A DNA stretch of 64,000 nt from Reticulitermes speratus (Eukaryota; Arthropoda; Insecta; Blattodea; Rhinotermitidae), in assembly GCA_021186555.1 (NCBI GenBank), contig JAJKFL010000003.1, positions 48,881,630 through 48,945,629 on the forward strand. The letters are read 5' to 3'. The position numbers and the translations under genes were made by a program. The notes below the pieces were generated by a model. That model was not told where the DNA came from, searched no databases, and worked only from the letters and a program-made list of their open reading frames with translations. Position 1 is the stretch's first letter; every line of letters begins with the position of its first letter. Below, one piece after another: positions 46,705-56,756 of this stretch.

Positions 46705-48079
46705 AACAAAATTCGGGGAAAAATATATCCAACAAAACCATTGTCGTTTTACATTAACGTGGCCTGGATAAGAGAATGACATTTCACAAGTAATTAAATC
46801 GTAAATGCGTTCTTGCCTCCTGTTGGTGTCAAGGGTCCGTGTCCGGCCTGTAAGGGACCTTCCAACACAACGTCCTTATACCTCAGCTGAATGTACAGCA
46901 GTCTTGCCAAGTATAACGTATATGTTTACTTGTTCCTCGTTAGTGTAGTTCGTTATGCAGGCTATTCTACGGAACCAATCACATCCCAAGCGAAGTACAA
47001 CTCACTTCGAATCTCATGTATTTCCTTCCTTAATCTTAGTTGAATGACCTCCCGACATCCGAAATCATAACAAACCACAGGCTGTTAGTTTTCTGTGTAA
47101 AGTCATAACCAAGTGCCATAATGACAAAGAAATTCACAGCCGGGAATTTCTTAATTCTGTAGTCTTGATTTTGATATATAATATGAAGACTGGAGAAATA
47201 ATGCGTCTAGAAAGTTGTTACTTCTTTGTTGTAATGAAACATGTCTTTTAAATTAGGAAAGGCAACACTGAATTGTCTTGTATATTTAAATCCTTCATTT
47301 GGTTCTGTATGTTTTATATCTCACATAATATCTGCAGGCTTGTGCAGTTGGTGAAATCTTATGTTATGAAACTGTAGGAATATTATTTTACACCTGGCGG
47401 CCATTTAATGTTCTAAACTTTAAAAACAGTGTAGTGCCATACGTAAAATTTCGAATAGCTTGAGAAGAAATTTGCCTATACTGCACAAAATATCTTCCTT
47501 AATGTGCACCCTGTTCTAAATCCAAAGTCTTTTTTCCTGGAGAGAGCTGCTTTCTGTGTCCTACACACCCAGTTCCTGCTGCACTTCAATTTGCACGCCG
47601 ACATATGGTCAATTACAGACTGTTCAGTATCCTGCAGACTTAATATACGCTTTTCGTATACTTCTCTTATTTCAAACACAAGCGGACAGTACAGTCACGT
47701 GAAAGAAAATGAAAACCACAATTAACCTTTTAAAGCCCAGTTTTAACTATGAAATGTATGTACAACCTGCTTTAGAAATAAGCCCTCTGAATTCAGCCCA
47801 CATATTATATTTATGTGTTTTGTATGGCTGTCCAAAGAAACACCCACTCCCACCCCCCCCCCCCCAACCCCCGAAACAGCGTAATAGAGACTGACCATTC
47901 TTCTTGCAGAATAGAAATTGCTAAATAAAATCTGGTCGTGTGCCCAGGAGGGCTAAACGCCGAGATGGACTGTCATTTGCAGAGTAAATTGGGATCGGAC
48001 TCGGAATTCAAAATGTCACTGTCACTTGCAAGGATACTGTTTCCTGGTACGTGACGCATTGCAGTTGTGTGAATCAGTG
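46705..48079. other. No recognised gene; C-run
   Basis: A C-rich run at about 47848-47870 resembles those at 26633 and 35477. Overlapping frames at 47476-47725 on both strands have no motif I recognise. Confidence 0.35.
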
Positions 48080-48474
48080 CGTTTGGTGGAGTAGTTTGAG
48101 TCAGGAACCCAGTGGAATCACGGACATTATTGAGTCAGGAAATCAGTGGAGTCATTGAAGCTGAGTGAGCGAATTGGTAGAGTCATTAAATGTATATGAG
48201 TGAGGTGAAGAGTGGAGTTATGGAAGTTGAGTCAGTAGATTAGTAGAGTAAATGAAGATGAGCCAGGGAATTTGAGTCATGAGATTAGCGAGTCATTTAA
48301 GTTTTGTTTTTCAGGAGTTTAGCAATTTATTTGAGTTCTCTAAATCAGGGGATGAGCAAGATATGCAGGTTGTGTGAGCCAGAGGTTGAGTCCTTTAAGC
48401 TATAGGAGTCAGGGTGGTAGATTCATTTACGTTTTGTGAATCAGTGAATGGATGAGTCATGTGAGTTCCGTAGT

Positions 48475-48818
48475 GTTATCTGTATTAACAAACAGTGCTT
48501 GTACACCGTCAAACACAACTGTGTGTTTGACGGTGTAAAGCTAAGCAAAAAAGCAATCCCATTACAGACCTGGACAGGCCCTTAGGGTTCCAGGAGGTCG
48601 AGGCTCCCAGATTTCTACACAATCGGCACATGAAGGTGGTAAGGTTGTCAGTCCTATGCACCGGCCGTCTTTACTCCCCAGGAAATACTCCTGGTACTCA
48701 TTTCTGTTAGAGGCTGAGTCGACCCCCGGGCCATAGTGCGACCGAAAGGATTATGTCAATGAAAAATTCCAATGACGTTTGACGGTGTACAAGTGCTATT
48801 TGTTAACACAGGTAACAG
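48475..48818. mobile_element. Fold-back (palindromic) element interrupted by a SINE
   Basis: Without the inserted SINE the site is one hairpin of about 94 bp: the left arm 48475-48517 ends TTGTACACCGTCAAACACA, a 4-nt centre ACTG follows, and the right arm starts TGTGTTTGACGGTGTA at 48522-48537 and continues CAAGTGCTATTTGTTAAC at 48790. Outer halves of the arms have several mismatches; the inner halves pair perfectly. Confidence 0.8.
48538..48776 (-). mobile_element. SINE, family C, 5'-truncated, in the fold-back
   Basis: Reverse complement of family C without its tRNA head: tail AAAGCAATCCCATTACA-like, then AGGCCCTTAGGGTTCCAGG, and ending with GAAAAATTCCAATGAC. A perfect 13-bp TSD, GTTTGACGGTGTA, at 48525-48537 and 48777-48789 proves insertion into one arm of the palindrome. 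Confidence 0.92.
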
Positions 48819-49051
48819 AATGGAGTGCCTGCCATAAAACTTATACTTGCTAGTCAAGATAGAAGCATCAATCAATACAAAAATATAAAAGCGAGAGAAT
48901 CATATAAGTTTCGTGAGTCAGGGGATGTGTGACTCTTTCAAGTTATAGTCAGTCAGGACATGACTAAATCATTGAGGTTGTATGATTCTTTGAAGTTGAT
49001 ACATAATTGAAACACAATTTCTCCCTCAAGATAAATACACTGGGTATGAAG

Positions 49052-49175
49052 CAAGGTTGCAGAATTTTCCAAAATTCTAGGCGCCAGAATTATGACATGA
49101 AACAAGTTACAGACTGAGAACCGACAAACACTAAGCGCCACCGTACAAAATTTAGTCAAAATTTGTGCACCCCTG
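49052..49175 (-). mobile_element. hAT-like MITE, copy 3, internally shortened
   Basis: 124 bp from CAAGGTTGCAGAATTTT to TTTGTGCACCCCTG. The flanks GTATGAAG (49044-49051) and GTATAAAG (49176-49183) agree at seven of eight positions, an 8-bp TSD as made by hAT elements. Confidence 0.75.
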
Positions 49176-49183
49176 GTATAAAG

Positions 49184-49800
49184 GACTTTTATGAAACTTC
49201 CTGACCGCAGTTTGAGAGCTTAATAACGTATCTGAAGCTCGTTCTCGCCGTAAGCACCAGGCTGCAGCAGGGTTCTCGTCTTTTTCTGTGCACAACATTC
49301 GGGAACACAGGACACATACAAATAGCCCGTTCACAGTCCATTTGACACTGCAAATGGAGAAATGACGGGGTCGGGTTTTCCCCGACATCTGTCGCTGCTA
49401 CTGACAGTTTTCAGGGCTCACATATATTACAACAATGCACCGCTTCCAGATGGCCAGTTGCTACATTAGCTGGTGCTAAACTTACTACGCTACAGAATTT
49501 CTGTCGGTCCTAATACGTAGGCCTTAACTGATTATTTGCCAGAAATTCACCTTGAACTTTTAGAGCAAAGAAGTTACTGTATTATATTACTGGCGTTAAT
49601 ATTAAAGAAATTGTTTTTTGTGAGCTTTCAGGTTTGGCTCTTCTGGGATGTTACGCGGCGTTGCTTGGTAGTTAGTTAGCAGCTATCAACCAAATCAATA
49701 TTCTGTATAATGCTCACAATAAAAAATGATTATTCCATTAACAGTATTAATCAGTCGTTGTTTATAACGGAGAGGCCATTTATTTACCGTGACGTAGAAA
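49184..49800. other. No gene; one fold-back family arm
   Basis: At 49630-49700 GGCTCTTCTGGGATGTTACG and CGGCGTTG match the outer arm of the fold-back family (58862, 22059). Otherwise nothing recognised. Confidence 0.4.
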
Positions 49801-49804
49801 ATAA

Positions 49805-50125
49805 ATAAATCCATGGAGCAGTCCTCCCTGAGAAGCTAACGGGTCCTCAGCTAGTCAAGAAATTCTCCGCAACGTGTGGAACTCGAAGGTTCATTGCCGC
49901 ATTCGGGCCCGCCAACTGCTCCTATCCTGAGCCACATCAATCCAGTATATGCCCCCATCTCACTTCTTTTAAGATCCATTTTAGTATTATCCACCCATCT
50001 ATGCCTAGGTCTTCCATGTGGTCTTCTTCCCTCGGGTCTCCCCACCAAAATCCTGTGTGCAACTCTTCTCTCCTCCATACATACCACATGCCCCGCCCAT
50101 CTCGTTCTTCTTGAGTGACTAGGAA
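49805..50125 (-). pseudogene. LINE-2 type fragment: C-terminal ORF tail plus 3' UTR
   Basis: The minus-strand translation gives VCMEERRVAHRILVGRPEG, RRPHGRPRHRWVDNTKMDL and, further on, WLRIGAVGGPECGNEPSSS. This is the LVGKPEG...GRPRRRW tail of an arthropod APE-type LINE ORF. No RT domain is present. It ends with CCATGGAGCAGTCCTCC and ATAAATAAAT at the 3' side. Confidence 0.78.
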
Positions 50126-50129
50126 CTGA

Positions 50130-50617
50130 GTCTTTAAATCGAATTTAGATGAATTTTACTATTCAAAGAGCTAACCCAGTCTGGCATGACAATCATTTTG
50201 ACACAAAAACATGGTAGGAAACCTCTTGTACAGTAGACAGATGTTCGTAATCTGTGGAAAAACATGTTTTTTGGGTTTCGTCACAATTCAGAGAGTTGAG
50301 TGAGGGGTAGTTGTGTATGAAGTGTGGTCCCACTATTAAAATCTGTTTTTTAAAAGTTGCATCAGAAAGTGCTTACGCAGATCTATCCTCAGTTTCTTTC
50401 ACTTCGTATTGAGTACATCACTGGATTTAGAGATAAATCAGAATGTGTCTGTGTGTTCACTTGAAATGTTCCTACGTTCGCAGACAATACTCCATACAAC
50501 TTTCGAATGGGATTGTAACTAAAGTCAAGTTTGCAGCTGGGAATCTACTGCACACTATTTACCTCTTACAGCTATGTGCAAGACACTTTGCCCAGTTTTA
50601 TCGGACACCTTAGTAAG
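50130..50617. other. No recognised feature
   Basis: Nothing recognised. Confidence 0.3.
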
Positions 50618-51080
50618 TGCAGTGACAGGGCTCAGGCTGTAAATCGCCAGCCTGTCACCTCAGAGGTCCGGGTTCAATCCTGAGCCATTCCATATGGGAT
50701 TTATAATAAACAGAGTGGTTCTAATGGCCGTGCCAGGCGGTTAATCGCCGGCCTCTCATCGCGGATGCCCGGGTTCGATCCCGGGTCGGGCCATGTGGGA
50801 TTTGTGGTGGACAAAATGGCACTGATACAGGTTTTTCTCAGAATACTTCGGTTTTCCCCTGTAAATTTCATCCACCGGTGCTCCATTACAGGGAAAAACG
50901 ATAGAAACTAATCATCTTCATCACAGGGGTGCACAATAAACCTCAAGGCTGCGGTGAGTCCGTAGCATCTGCTGCGGAGCCCTTCACCCCCACCCAAAAA
51001 AGAGTGGTGCTGGGAAAAAATCTCAAATTTTTTTCGGGTTTCTTCTCTAAGTATACACCAGCGTTCCATACACATTTACT
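50618..51080 (+). mobile_element. Old family A-like SINE split by a younger one
   Basis: The head at 50628-50711 (GGGCTCAGGCTGTAAATCGC, GGTCCGGGTTCAATCCTGAG, CATATGGGATTTATAATAAA) breaks at AGAGTGGT. The body resumes at 51001 with AGAGTGGTGCTGGGAAAAAA after the inserted copy. Confidence 0.7.
50726..51000 (+). mobile_element. SINE, family A, nested
   Basis: GGCCGTGCCAGGCGGTTAAT head with a short deletion in the A-box region, B box GGTTCGATCCCGG, end GCGGAGCCCTTCACC plus A-run. The duplicated host sequence AGAGTGGTTCT/AGAGTGGTGCT on both sides is its TSD inside the older SINE. Confidence 0.9.
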
Positions 51081-51319
51081 CGTCTGCCATCGACGCTATA
51101 AATCTTAGCAATTAACGGTGTCGTTACACAACATAGAAGACAGGTACAGCAGTGTGCTTTGATTTTGAAATGTCAGTGCTGAAATACGAAACCAGACGCA
51201 AACCAGTAAATTAAAATGCGAGACCGCAGTCGGAATCGAGGGGCAGATTTGTGTAGGTCTACACTTTAAAAAATAATCTTAAAGCATCTTAGAGCGAGCA
51301 AAATGTTTCAAGCTTTGAA

Positions 51320-51565
51320 GATTGTGACACTGATAGCGACGGCTCCCTGATTCGAATGTCGGCTGAAAGGAAGACTATTCTAAAAGCCTTCCGTGGCTTT
51401 CCTCAGTTAATCCAGGTAATGCCTGGGTAGTATAGCAGTAAATAGGCTACGACTGCTTCCTCTCCCATTCTTTCCAGTTAATTATTCTGTATCAGCCTAC
51501 CATTATATGCTAGATAATCCATGAAACTGACAGGACGGCATCGATAAATAAAGAGTAAGTAAGTA
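51320..51565 (+). mobile_element. Decayed SINE of another arthropod type
   Basis: CCTGATTCGAATGTCGGC as a B-box remnant, then CCTTCCGTGGCTTTCCTCAG, TAGGCTACGACTGCTTCC and GACGGCATCGATAAATAAAG. This order (CCGTGG-TTTCC, GGCCACGAC-GCTTCC, then a tail with a short tandem repeat) is familiar from arthropod SINEs. The assignment is by recall. Confidence 0.45.
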
Positions 51566-51789
51566 AAAAGTAAATAACGCTCCGTTTTATGTACATTTAT
51601 AGCTTATTTCACGGAATTATCGGCACTTTATGAGCCAAGAGTCTAAAATAATTTAAATATATTTTATTTGATGTCAAAATTGAGTCAATACTAATACACA
51701 CATTTTAACAGCGTACACATTTTCGCCCTAACCACCTACACAGTTGCTATGTCACCAATACGTTTCAAGCTACGCCTACTGTGGCTCTA

Positions 51790-51985
51790 AAGGTAAAGGT
51801 AAAGCAAACCCATTACAGGCCTTGACAGGCCCTTAGGGCTCCAGGAGGTCGAGGCTCCCAGATTTGTAGACAATCGGCACATGAAGGTGGTAAGGTTGTC
51901 AGCCCTACGCACCGGCCGCCTTTACCCCCCAGAAAATATTCCTGGTACTCATTTCTGTTAGAGGCTGAGTCGACCCCAGGACCAT
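51790..51985 (-). mobile_element. SINE, family C, 5'-truncated with 15-bp TSD
   Basis: Tail AAGGTAAAGGTAAAGC, body as in the copy at 48538. It ends at GACCCCAGGACCAT without a head. A perfect 15-bp TSD, CCTACTGTGGCTCTA, lies at 51775-51789 and 51986-52000. Confidence 0.93.
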
Positions 51986-52104
51986 CCTACTGTGGCTCTA
52001 GTACCATAAAATGTCAAGAGAACGAAACTAAGAGTGGTCAGCCTTCTGGAAATTATGGAGTTTTTTGTCACCAAAAAAAAAACAATCGCCAGTATCGAAA
52101 TCTG

Positions 52105-52295
52105 CGGTCTTCTGGGGTATTACGCGGAGTCGTGTGGTAATTGTTTACCGATGTTTCGGAACAACGTATCGGTCGCATCCTCACGCGTCAAGAGTCCGAG
52201 TGGGAAAGAAAGCCTATAACGTAGATTCTGGAAAGTACGGCGGGGTAGCAAAACCGCAGATTCCATCAACATCGCGGCGGAAGCCTGAAATCAAA
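52105..52295 (-). mobile_element. Fold-back family terminus with hammerhead-like motif
   Basis: GGTCTTCTGGGGTATTACGC, CGATGTTTCGGAACAACG and TCGCATCCTCACGCGTCA match the module at 19655-19790, followed by the shared GCGGCGGAAGCCTGAAATC end. The motif here is more decayed. Confidence 0.5.
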
Positions 52296-52299
52296 ATCG

Positions 52300-53510
52300 T
52301 CAGTAGCATTTACATATAAAAACAAGTTTCCTTACCGGAATAATTTTTCTTGCTTTCTTTAACAATCTTCTTACTACCAGCAGCACAGAGTACACGGTGA
52401 CTGCTCTCGTTTGCGCCTAATACAATCCGTGCATTGAGCTAACGAAGTGTGTGAAAACGTACTATTAATAATAAAGTAATCCCGCAGTGGTTCGGATCCC
52501 AGGATGTTCCGGTCAATTTAGGACTCAAAATAATCTGGTCTTCCCCTCGGTGTTCCGGTAAGTGGTCCGGAACTCCCGGAAGAAGTCTGAAAGTATTTGT
52601 ACTCTTAGACTGGTGTCTTTGATGAAGAAGCGAGAGAGAGCCGGGCTTTATTATTATTATTATTATTATATACTCTTAGTACAACCATCGATTCACGGGT
52701 TAGCCGGACTACATTCCGTCACCGAGAAGCAACGGTATAATATTCTTCCCAGAGAAGAAAAATGCTTTATTCTTGACCATAAGATATGCCTTCTTTTATC
52801 AGATGATAGAACAAAATAAATCATCCTGTTACATCCTACTAAACACGGCGGATCGGACAGAAACTGTTGTCCTATCGGTATTCTTTCTAAATATTTTGGT
52901 TATTCATCTTGCCACACGCCCACCTACACGTGTCATCTGGAGCAAGTGGGCGTGAATGCCTGGGTAAGCCTTGCTAGCGAGAATGCCTTCAGGGCTATGA
53001 AAGAGAATGGTCTTGGAACTGTAACAGCAACAGACATCCTACGCATGTAGATTGCTTTTCGCTCTTGATTTAAAGCTGATATAGACTTCTCTGAGAGAAG
53101 ATACATTATTTTCCATAAACCCGTTGCTTATATATGCAACCTATTCCTTTACATCTGAAAGCAATTATATTGAACAGTCTATCTTGCTTTTTGTCTTGTT
53201 TTCTGTGAGCAGACATGTAATTTTTTTAATCTATTTCTGACAATTCCAGGATTTCCTTCTCTTTGCATTGAAGCACACAACCTTTTATTTAACTATTCTT
53301 CTCCACACAATTCCACTGCCACCTGTAACATGCATTCGCGAAATAAGTTTAGCAGTTCGTTACCTGCCAGATGTAATTAAACACCAAACTCTTTCACATA
53401 AATGAAACTGTACGTTATCAAGAGAGGAAAGTCGAGAAGGTAGTGGAGTTTCATGTTGCTGAAAAAGATATTTCTGTTGATGTATCCTATGTGTCAGTAC
53501 ACCATTATTC
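52300..53510. other. No gene; (TTA)n microsatellite
   Basis: A (TTA)n run lies at about 52648-52670. Nothing else recognised. Confidence 0.35.
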
Positions 53511-53527
53511 ATATCAATATGTAACAG

Positions 53528-53795
53528 TTTTTTTTTCTTTCCTATGGCTCGACAGCCCTATATGGGCCTGGGCCTCCTCATTTTGTCGAGGTTTCATGAT
53601 CACACATTTGAGACACACCACAGTCGGTAGGACTCCTCTGGACGAAGGACCAGCCCGTCGCAGAGACCTCTACCTGACAACACACAACACTCACTAGAGA
53701 CAGACATCCATGCCCTAGGCGGGATTCGAACCCACAATCCCAGTAAGCGAGCGGCAGTAGACCCACGCCTTAGACCGCACGGCCACTGGGATCGG
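53528..53795 (-). mobile_element. SINE, family B, with TSD
   Basis: Reverse complement of family B: T-run, GGTAGGACTCCTCTGGACGA, GGGATTCGAACCCAC and the terminal GGCCACTGGGATCGG. The flanks TCAATATGTAACAG (53514-53527) and TCAATATGTAAGAG (53796-53809) differ at one base. Confidence 0.9.
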
Positions 53796-53809
53796 TCAAT
53801 ATGTAAGAG

Positions 53810-55080
53810 TACCAGGGAGGTATTACAGATTATAAACCAATAAATGTACTTAAAATTAACTGATAATTAGAAGTATTGAGCAGAACAATTTCCGAAGGCT
53901 CTTGTATAAAACCGTAAGGGATTATATATATGGAAATTTATATGCAGCTTGTATATTGTTAATTTTAAGAACTGCAATTTAATGACGCGCGCCTTAATGT
54001 GCCACGCCTTGAAATATTTCAATGAGAGCGAAACCCTTCCTATGAGTCTCTATCACAGATATTCAAAATATTTCCTTCTTTTATCAGATCCGAATTTTCA
54101 TAACCATATATATATATATATATATAATATATGTAAATATAAACATGCTATTGACCTCTAATTGATTTAGATAAATCTGATCCACAGAAACAGACCATAG
54201 TTCGCTAACACACTTTTTTAATATTATACGTAATTTATTCATATATATTCTTACTGATCTGTACCCTTCACATATTACACAAAATGTTGTATGCATTGTT
54301 TAGATGTCTCAGCAATTCTTAAAATATTTAAGCCTGAATTAAATGTAAACAAAATGTGAAGATATGCAGTTCATACTTCACAGAAGTTTCAAACAGTGTA
54401 GATTTGCGTGTGAAATAAACAAATGTCCGTGAAGTACCCGGAATTGTCAGGACTCATTTGAAAATGTGTGTGCTACATTGATTAAGTGTTTCAATTTTCA
54501 CTGTCCGTCGCTTCATTCCCTAAGCAGAATCAGCTATCAGTACGGCACATTATAAAGTACGAAGCGTCCACCTGTGAAGCAGTTTCTCTGTGGTGAAAGA
54601 TACAAGGCCTCTCAATTCTAACTCCCTCTGTGTCTATATCGATATTTGTCGATCTGGCCGCCTAATTCATCCGATTACATGCAGACAAGTCCTTAAGGAA
54701 ACATGATGCTTACATGAAAGAGTGTTACTGACGGAAAAGAAATGTCTCTTGTAATCTTTATTATAGTGGCGAAAATATGAAACGTAAGACAGGGAGACGT
54801 GTGGAACTGCATATTGCTTTGTGTGTTAAACTGTGTGTGCGTGAAAACAATGTTGTGTACAGTAACTCGGAACTTTGCAGTGACGTGGATCTTGTCCAGC
54901 CGTCTGGCCAACAGAAGCAGACATGTGAATGCAACGGCGTGTGCAGAGGAGGTAGGAACATGGCGTGCAGGTTTGGCGCTTGGAAAAATGGGGCAGGTTT
55001 GGGTAGAAATAACTGTCTTTCTCTTGCTCTATATTTATCTATGAGTTATTTAATGACACTGTCAGTACCTCATATTATAG
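53810..55080. other. No gene; (AT)n run
   Basis: (AT)n at about 54105-54128. The 139-codon plus-strand frame at 54777-55196 runs into the LINE 3' UTR and shows no motif I recognise. Confidence 0.35.
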
Positions 55081-55111
55081 TATTGAGTAACTATAATAAT
55101 AATAATAATAA

Positions 55112-55549
55112 TAATTCAATTCAATTCAATGGGTATTTATTAACGTGCAGACTTAACAGCACAAGTGCCAATTACAAGCCAGCACAAAAGCACTGATAAA
55201 ACACAAAACAGTACAAATACACAAGACAAAACACTAAAGGAACAAAATAAATATGTAATAAAACAATGTAAATAAGTACTGGGGCAGAAATCCAATACCC
55301 TGACAGAACATAGATGACTTGATTTATTACTAATTCAATTAAATTCAATGGGTATTTATTAACGTGCAGACTTAACAGCAACAAGAGCCAATAACAAAGC
55401 CAGCACTAAAGCACAACACAAAACAGTACAAATACACAAGACAAACACTAAGGTAACAAAACAAATATGAAGTAAAACCATGTAAAAGAAGTACTGGATC
55501 CAATACCTGACCGAACATAGCTGACTTGTTATAAAAATGTCGCATGGAC
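55112..55549 (-). repeat. Tandem duplication of the LINE 3' UTR, 219-bp period
   Basis: Two units start at about 55112 and 55331. Words such as GGGTATTTATTAACGTGCAG, ACAGTACAAATACACAAGAC and AAGTACTGG recur at a spacing of 219 bp with about 90% identity by eye. Both lie downstream of the stop codon in element orientation. Confidence 0.85.
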
Positions 55550-55575
55550 CGAAACTACAGCGTCTAAATCAATAT

Positions 55576-56535
55576 TTACATTGATAACAAGTCATTAATC
55601 AAAAGAGGCCTATCATTGAATATACAAATATCCCCACTGATGCCATTAGCCGCGGAAGCGCATCTTGCGGATGGGCAGTTTCGACAGTTTAAATTAACAT
55701 AAAACAGTTTAAAATCTCTAAAATTTCGATTCGGCACACGAAGGCCAACAGTTTCCAAAAGATTAGGGCAAATTTTTAAACCATTATAAACATTAAGTAA
55801 AAAAGGGGCGTCTAAGTAGCACCGACTATCACTTAAAGTATGTAAGTCCAAGTAATTTAAAGCATTAGCATAACTGTAGGGTAAGTGACTAAAAAAACGA
55901 CGATAACAGAGAAACACAAACTTGCGCTGGATGCGCTCAAGCTTTCTGGCATCAGTGGAAGTAATCGAGTTCCACGCAACAGAGGCATATCCTAACTTAG
56001 GCCTAACTAATGTGCAATATAGCATCAAGAGGCTCTTCAGAGTGGAAAAGGAAAAAGTTACTGACCGAATTAACCCCAGTAACCTAATTGATTGAGAAAA
56101 AATATAATCCACATGACTGTGAAAGTGTAGCTTGGAGTCAATTTGCACTCCCAGATCTTTGATGCATTCGGTTCGAGTAATCAAGGAATCACATAATTTG
56201 TAATCAAAAAGGAGCAAATTCGTTTTCCTAGAAAATGAAATAACTCTAGTCTTGTTGATGTTGAGCTTCATAAAATTAGAAATGCACCATCCACGAACAC
56301 GATTTATATCAGATTGTAGTAACAAACTGTCGCGAGGGGACTTTACTTCACGAAAAATTTTGATGTCATCCGCAAAGAGAAGGCAATTAGAATACTTGAC
56401 CACACCTAACAAATCGTTGATAAAAATGTTGAAAAGGAGTGGTCCCAAAACAGATCCTTGAGGCACACCAGATAGCACTGCATATGACGTGGAAAGCGCT
56501 CCACAGTAACGGACAGAAGATGTTCTGCTGGTTAA
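55576..56535 (-). pseudogene. LINE ORF2, C-terminal part: second half of RT
   Basis: This continues the same protein after the MITE. Words in order are LTSRTSSVRYCG, LSGVPQGSVLGPLLFNIFIN (RT motif B, PQG), NCLLFADDIKIF (motif C, catalytic FADD), SFSRKTNLL, IKDLGVQIDSKLHFHSHVDY, LLMLYCTLVRPKLGYASVAW and a C-terminal tail ending PLLINDLLSM before the stop at 55576. The length (about 319 residues after the insertion) suits the thumb and C-terminal region of CR1/Jockey-type ORF2. No in-frame stop interrupts it. It lies in a different frame from the upstream part only because the MITE plus its TSD add 224 bp. Confidence 0.9.
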
Positions 56536-56756
56536 GGCCCGGTGCACACATCCGTTTTTCTAACATGCGGTGACGCTGCGTTGCCGCTGCGGGGCCGTAG
56601 CAACTCACCCAAACCAACGCAATAGATGGACGTACGGTGACACAAGGTCGACGGAGGTATGTGTGCACTACCCAACTGACTTCAGTGTATCCCACACCGT
56701 AATTACGACAACGCAGCGTCACCGCACGTTAGAAAAACGGATGTGTGCACCGGGCC
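56536..56756. mobile_element. PIF/Harbinger-like MITE inside the LINE
   Basis: 221 bp with terminal inverted repeats of about 48 bp and one mismatch, starting GGCCCGGTGCACACATCCG on both strands. The 3-bp TSD TAA is at 56533-56535 and 56757-56759. A TWA trinucleotide target and GGCCCGG-type ends fit PIF/Harbinger. The interior is non-coding. The near-perfect repeats suggest a recent insertion. Confidence 0.88.

Larger units (their letters stand above)
48080..48990. repeat. Decayed minisatellite rich in GAGTCA, interrupted
   Basis: Loose repeats of GAGTCAGGGAATNAGTGGA and GAGTCATTTAAGTTGTGT-like words, spaced roughly 35-40 bp, fill 48080-48470 and return at 48895-48990. Between them lies the fold-back with its inserted SINE. 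Unit boundaries are unclear because of divergence. Confidence 0.6.

Noticed and set aside
54777-55196. A 139-codon plus-strand gene
   Set aside because: The second half is LINE 3' UTR and microsatellite, and no motif or start context supports it.
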